This document shows positions 23,332-23,581 of a stretch of 23,581 bases of DNA, one piece after another. This stretch comes from Phycisphaerales bacterium (GTDB lineage Bacteria; Planctomycetota; Phycisphaerae; Phycisphaerales; UBA1924). The notes beneath the pieces are model-generated. The model had not been told where the DNA came from and did no database searches. It saw only the letters and a program-made list of their open reading frames with translations. Each line of letters opens with the position of its first letter. The stretch's first letter is position 1. Location of the stretch: positions 1 through 23,581 of the forward strand of contig JARGNC010000017.1 in assembly GCA_029212425.1 (NCBI GenBank), read 5' to 3'. The position numbers were made by a program, and so were the translations under genes.

Positions 23332-23581
23332 TTATCCACACAAACCGCTGTAGATTTGAAGGAACAGTGACACATCCAAGAAGTTGAATGAGCCGTCCCC
23401 GTTGATATCGCCGCGAACATCTCCATCACCGAAGAATCCAAGGAACGCTGAAACATCCAAGAAGTTCAGTTGCCCGTCGCCTGTCAAATCCGCGGCACAA
23501 GTCAGTACCACAAACACACGGCTCGGCTCGTAAATCACCTTGTACTCAAGGCCCGCTGGGGAAGGTGGGTAGGTCACCGAA
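23332..23581 (-). CDS. C-terminal fragment of a dockerin-like-module protein, cut by window edge
   Basis: The minus-strand frame is open to the right edge with no stop, so the gene continues outside the window and only its last 80 or so residues are seen. A GTG at 23577 is not a credible start because there is no room for a signal peptide. The visible part is a short linker (GLEYKVIYEPSRVFVVLT) and then the complete dockerin-like module. Its end is unusual: SGLCG instead of Gly-Cys-Pro. The body of the protein, and so its function, cannot be seen. Confidence 0.8.
   Translation of the reverse strand, partial: SVTYPPSPAGLEYKVIYEPSRVFVVLTCAADLTGDGQLNFLDVSAFLGFFGDGDVRGDINGDGSFNFLDVSLFLQIYSGLCG
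23335..23499 (-). repeat. dockerin-like two-repeat module, partial protein
   Basis: 55 residues from CAADL to GLCG. Both loops (DLTGDGQLNFLD and DINGDGSFNFLD) are full matches to the dockerin calcium loop. Confidence 0.85.

Noticed and set aside
17135..23499. Regularly repeated blocks that could suggest a CRISPR array
   Set aside because: Blocks occur in pairs about 80-90 nt apart inside coding regions, translate to the dockerin-like repeats, and lack short uniform spacers.

Overview
The window looks like chromosomal DNA of a planctomycete, most likely a marine member of the Phycisphaerae. I infer this from the repeated C-terminal module (Cys ... NFLDVSAFL ... NFLDVSAFL ... Gly-Cys-Pro) carried by six secreted proteins, a dockerin-like domain I associate with Phycisphaera-type genomes, plus moderately high GC. 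No rRNA, tRNA, insertion sequence, phage gene or CRISPR array was seen.

Left part (1-11471): housekeeping and metabolic genes. A Cu/Zn-type efflux permease (+) converges on a minus-strand run that reads, in its own direction: an unrecognised exported protein, pdxJ (vitamin B6), folC (folate), a leucyl aminopeptidase and a SAM methyltransferase; the last two are only 3 nt apart. The exported-protein gene is divergent from trpE (+, tryptophan). trpE converges on an HU-family gene (-) with a clear terminator between them. A SerA-like D-2-hydroxyacid dehydrogenase (+) closes this part.

Middle (11472-11914): about 440 nt without a convincing gene, holding several inverted repeats.

Right part (11915-23581): a cluster of six secreted proteins that all end in the same dockerin-like module of about 55 residues. 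On the plus strand are two tandem paralogous subtilisin-family (S8) proteases. Converging on them, from a minus-strand series of four, are a third S8 protease of a different subtype, a five-haem cytochrome c, a small exported protein, and the C-terminus of a further protein cut by the window edge. Strong hairpin terminators separate most of these units. Each two-repeat module keeps dockerin calcium-loop residues and a Cys near each end. No cohesin partner is visible here, so what the modules bind is open. The likely common theme is surface or extracellular protein degradation with at least one electron-transfer protein using the same anchoring system.
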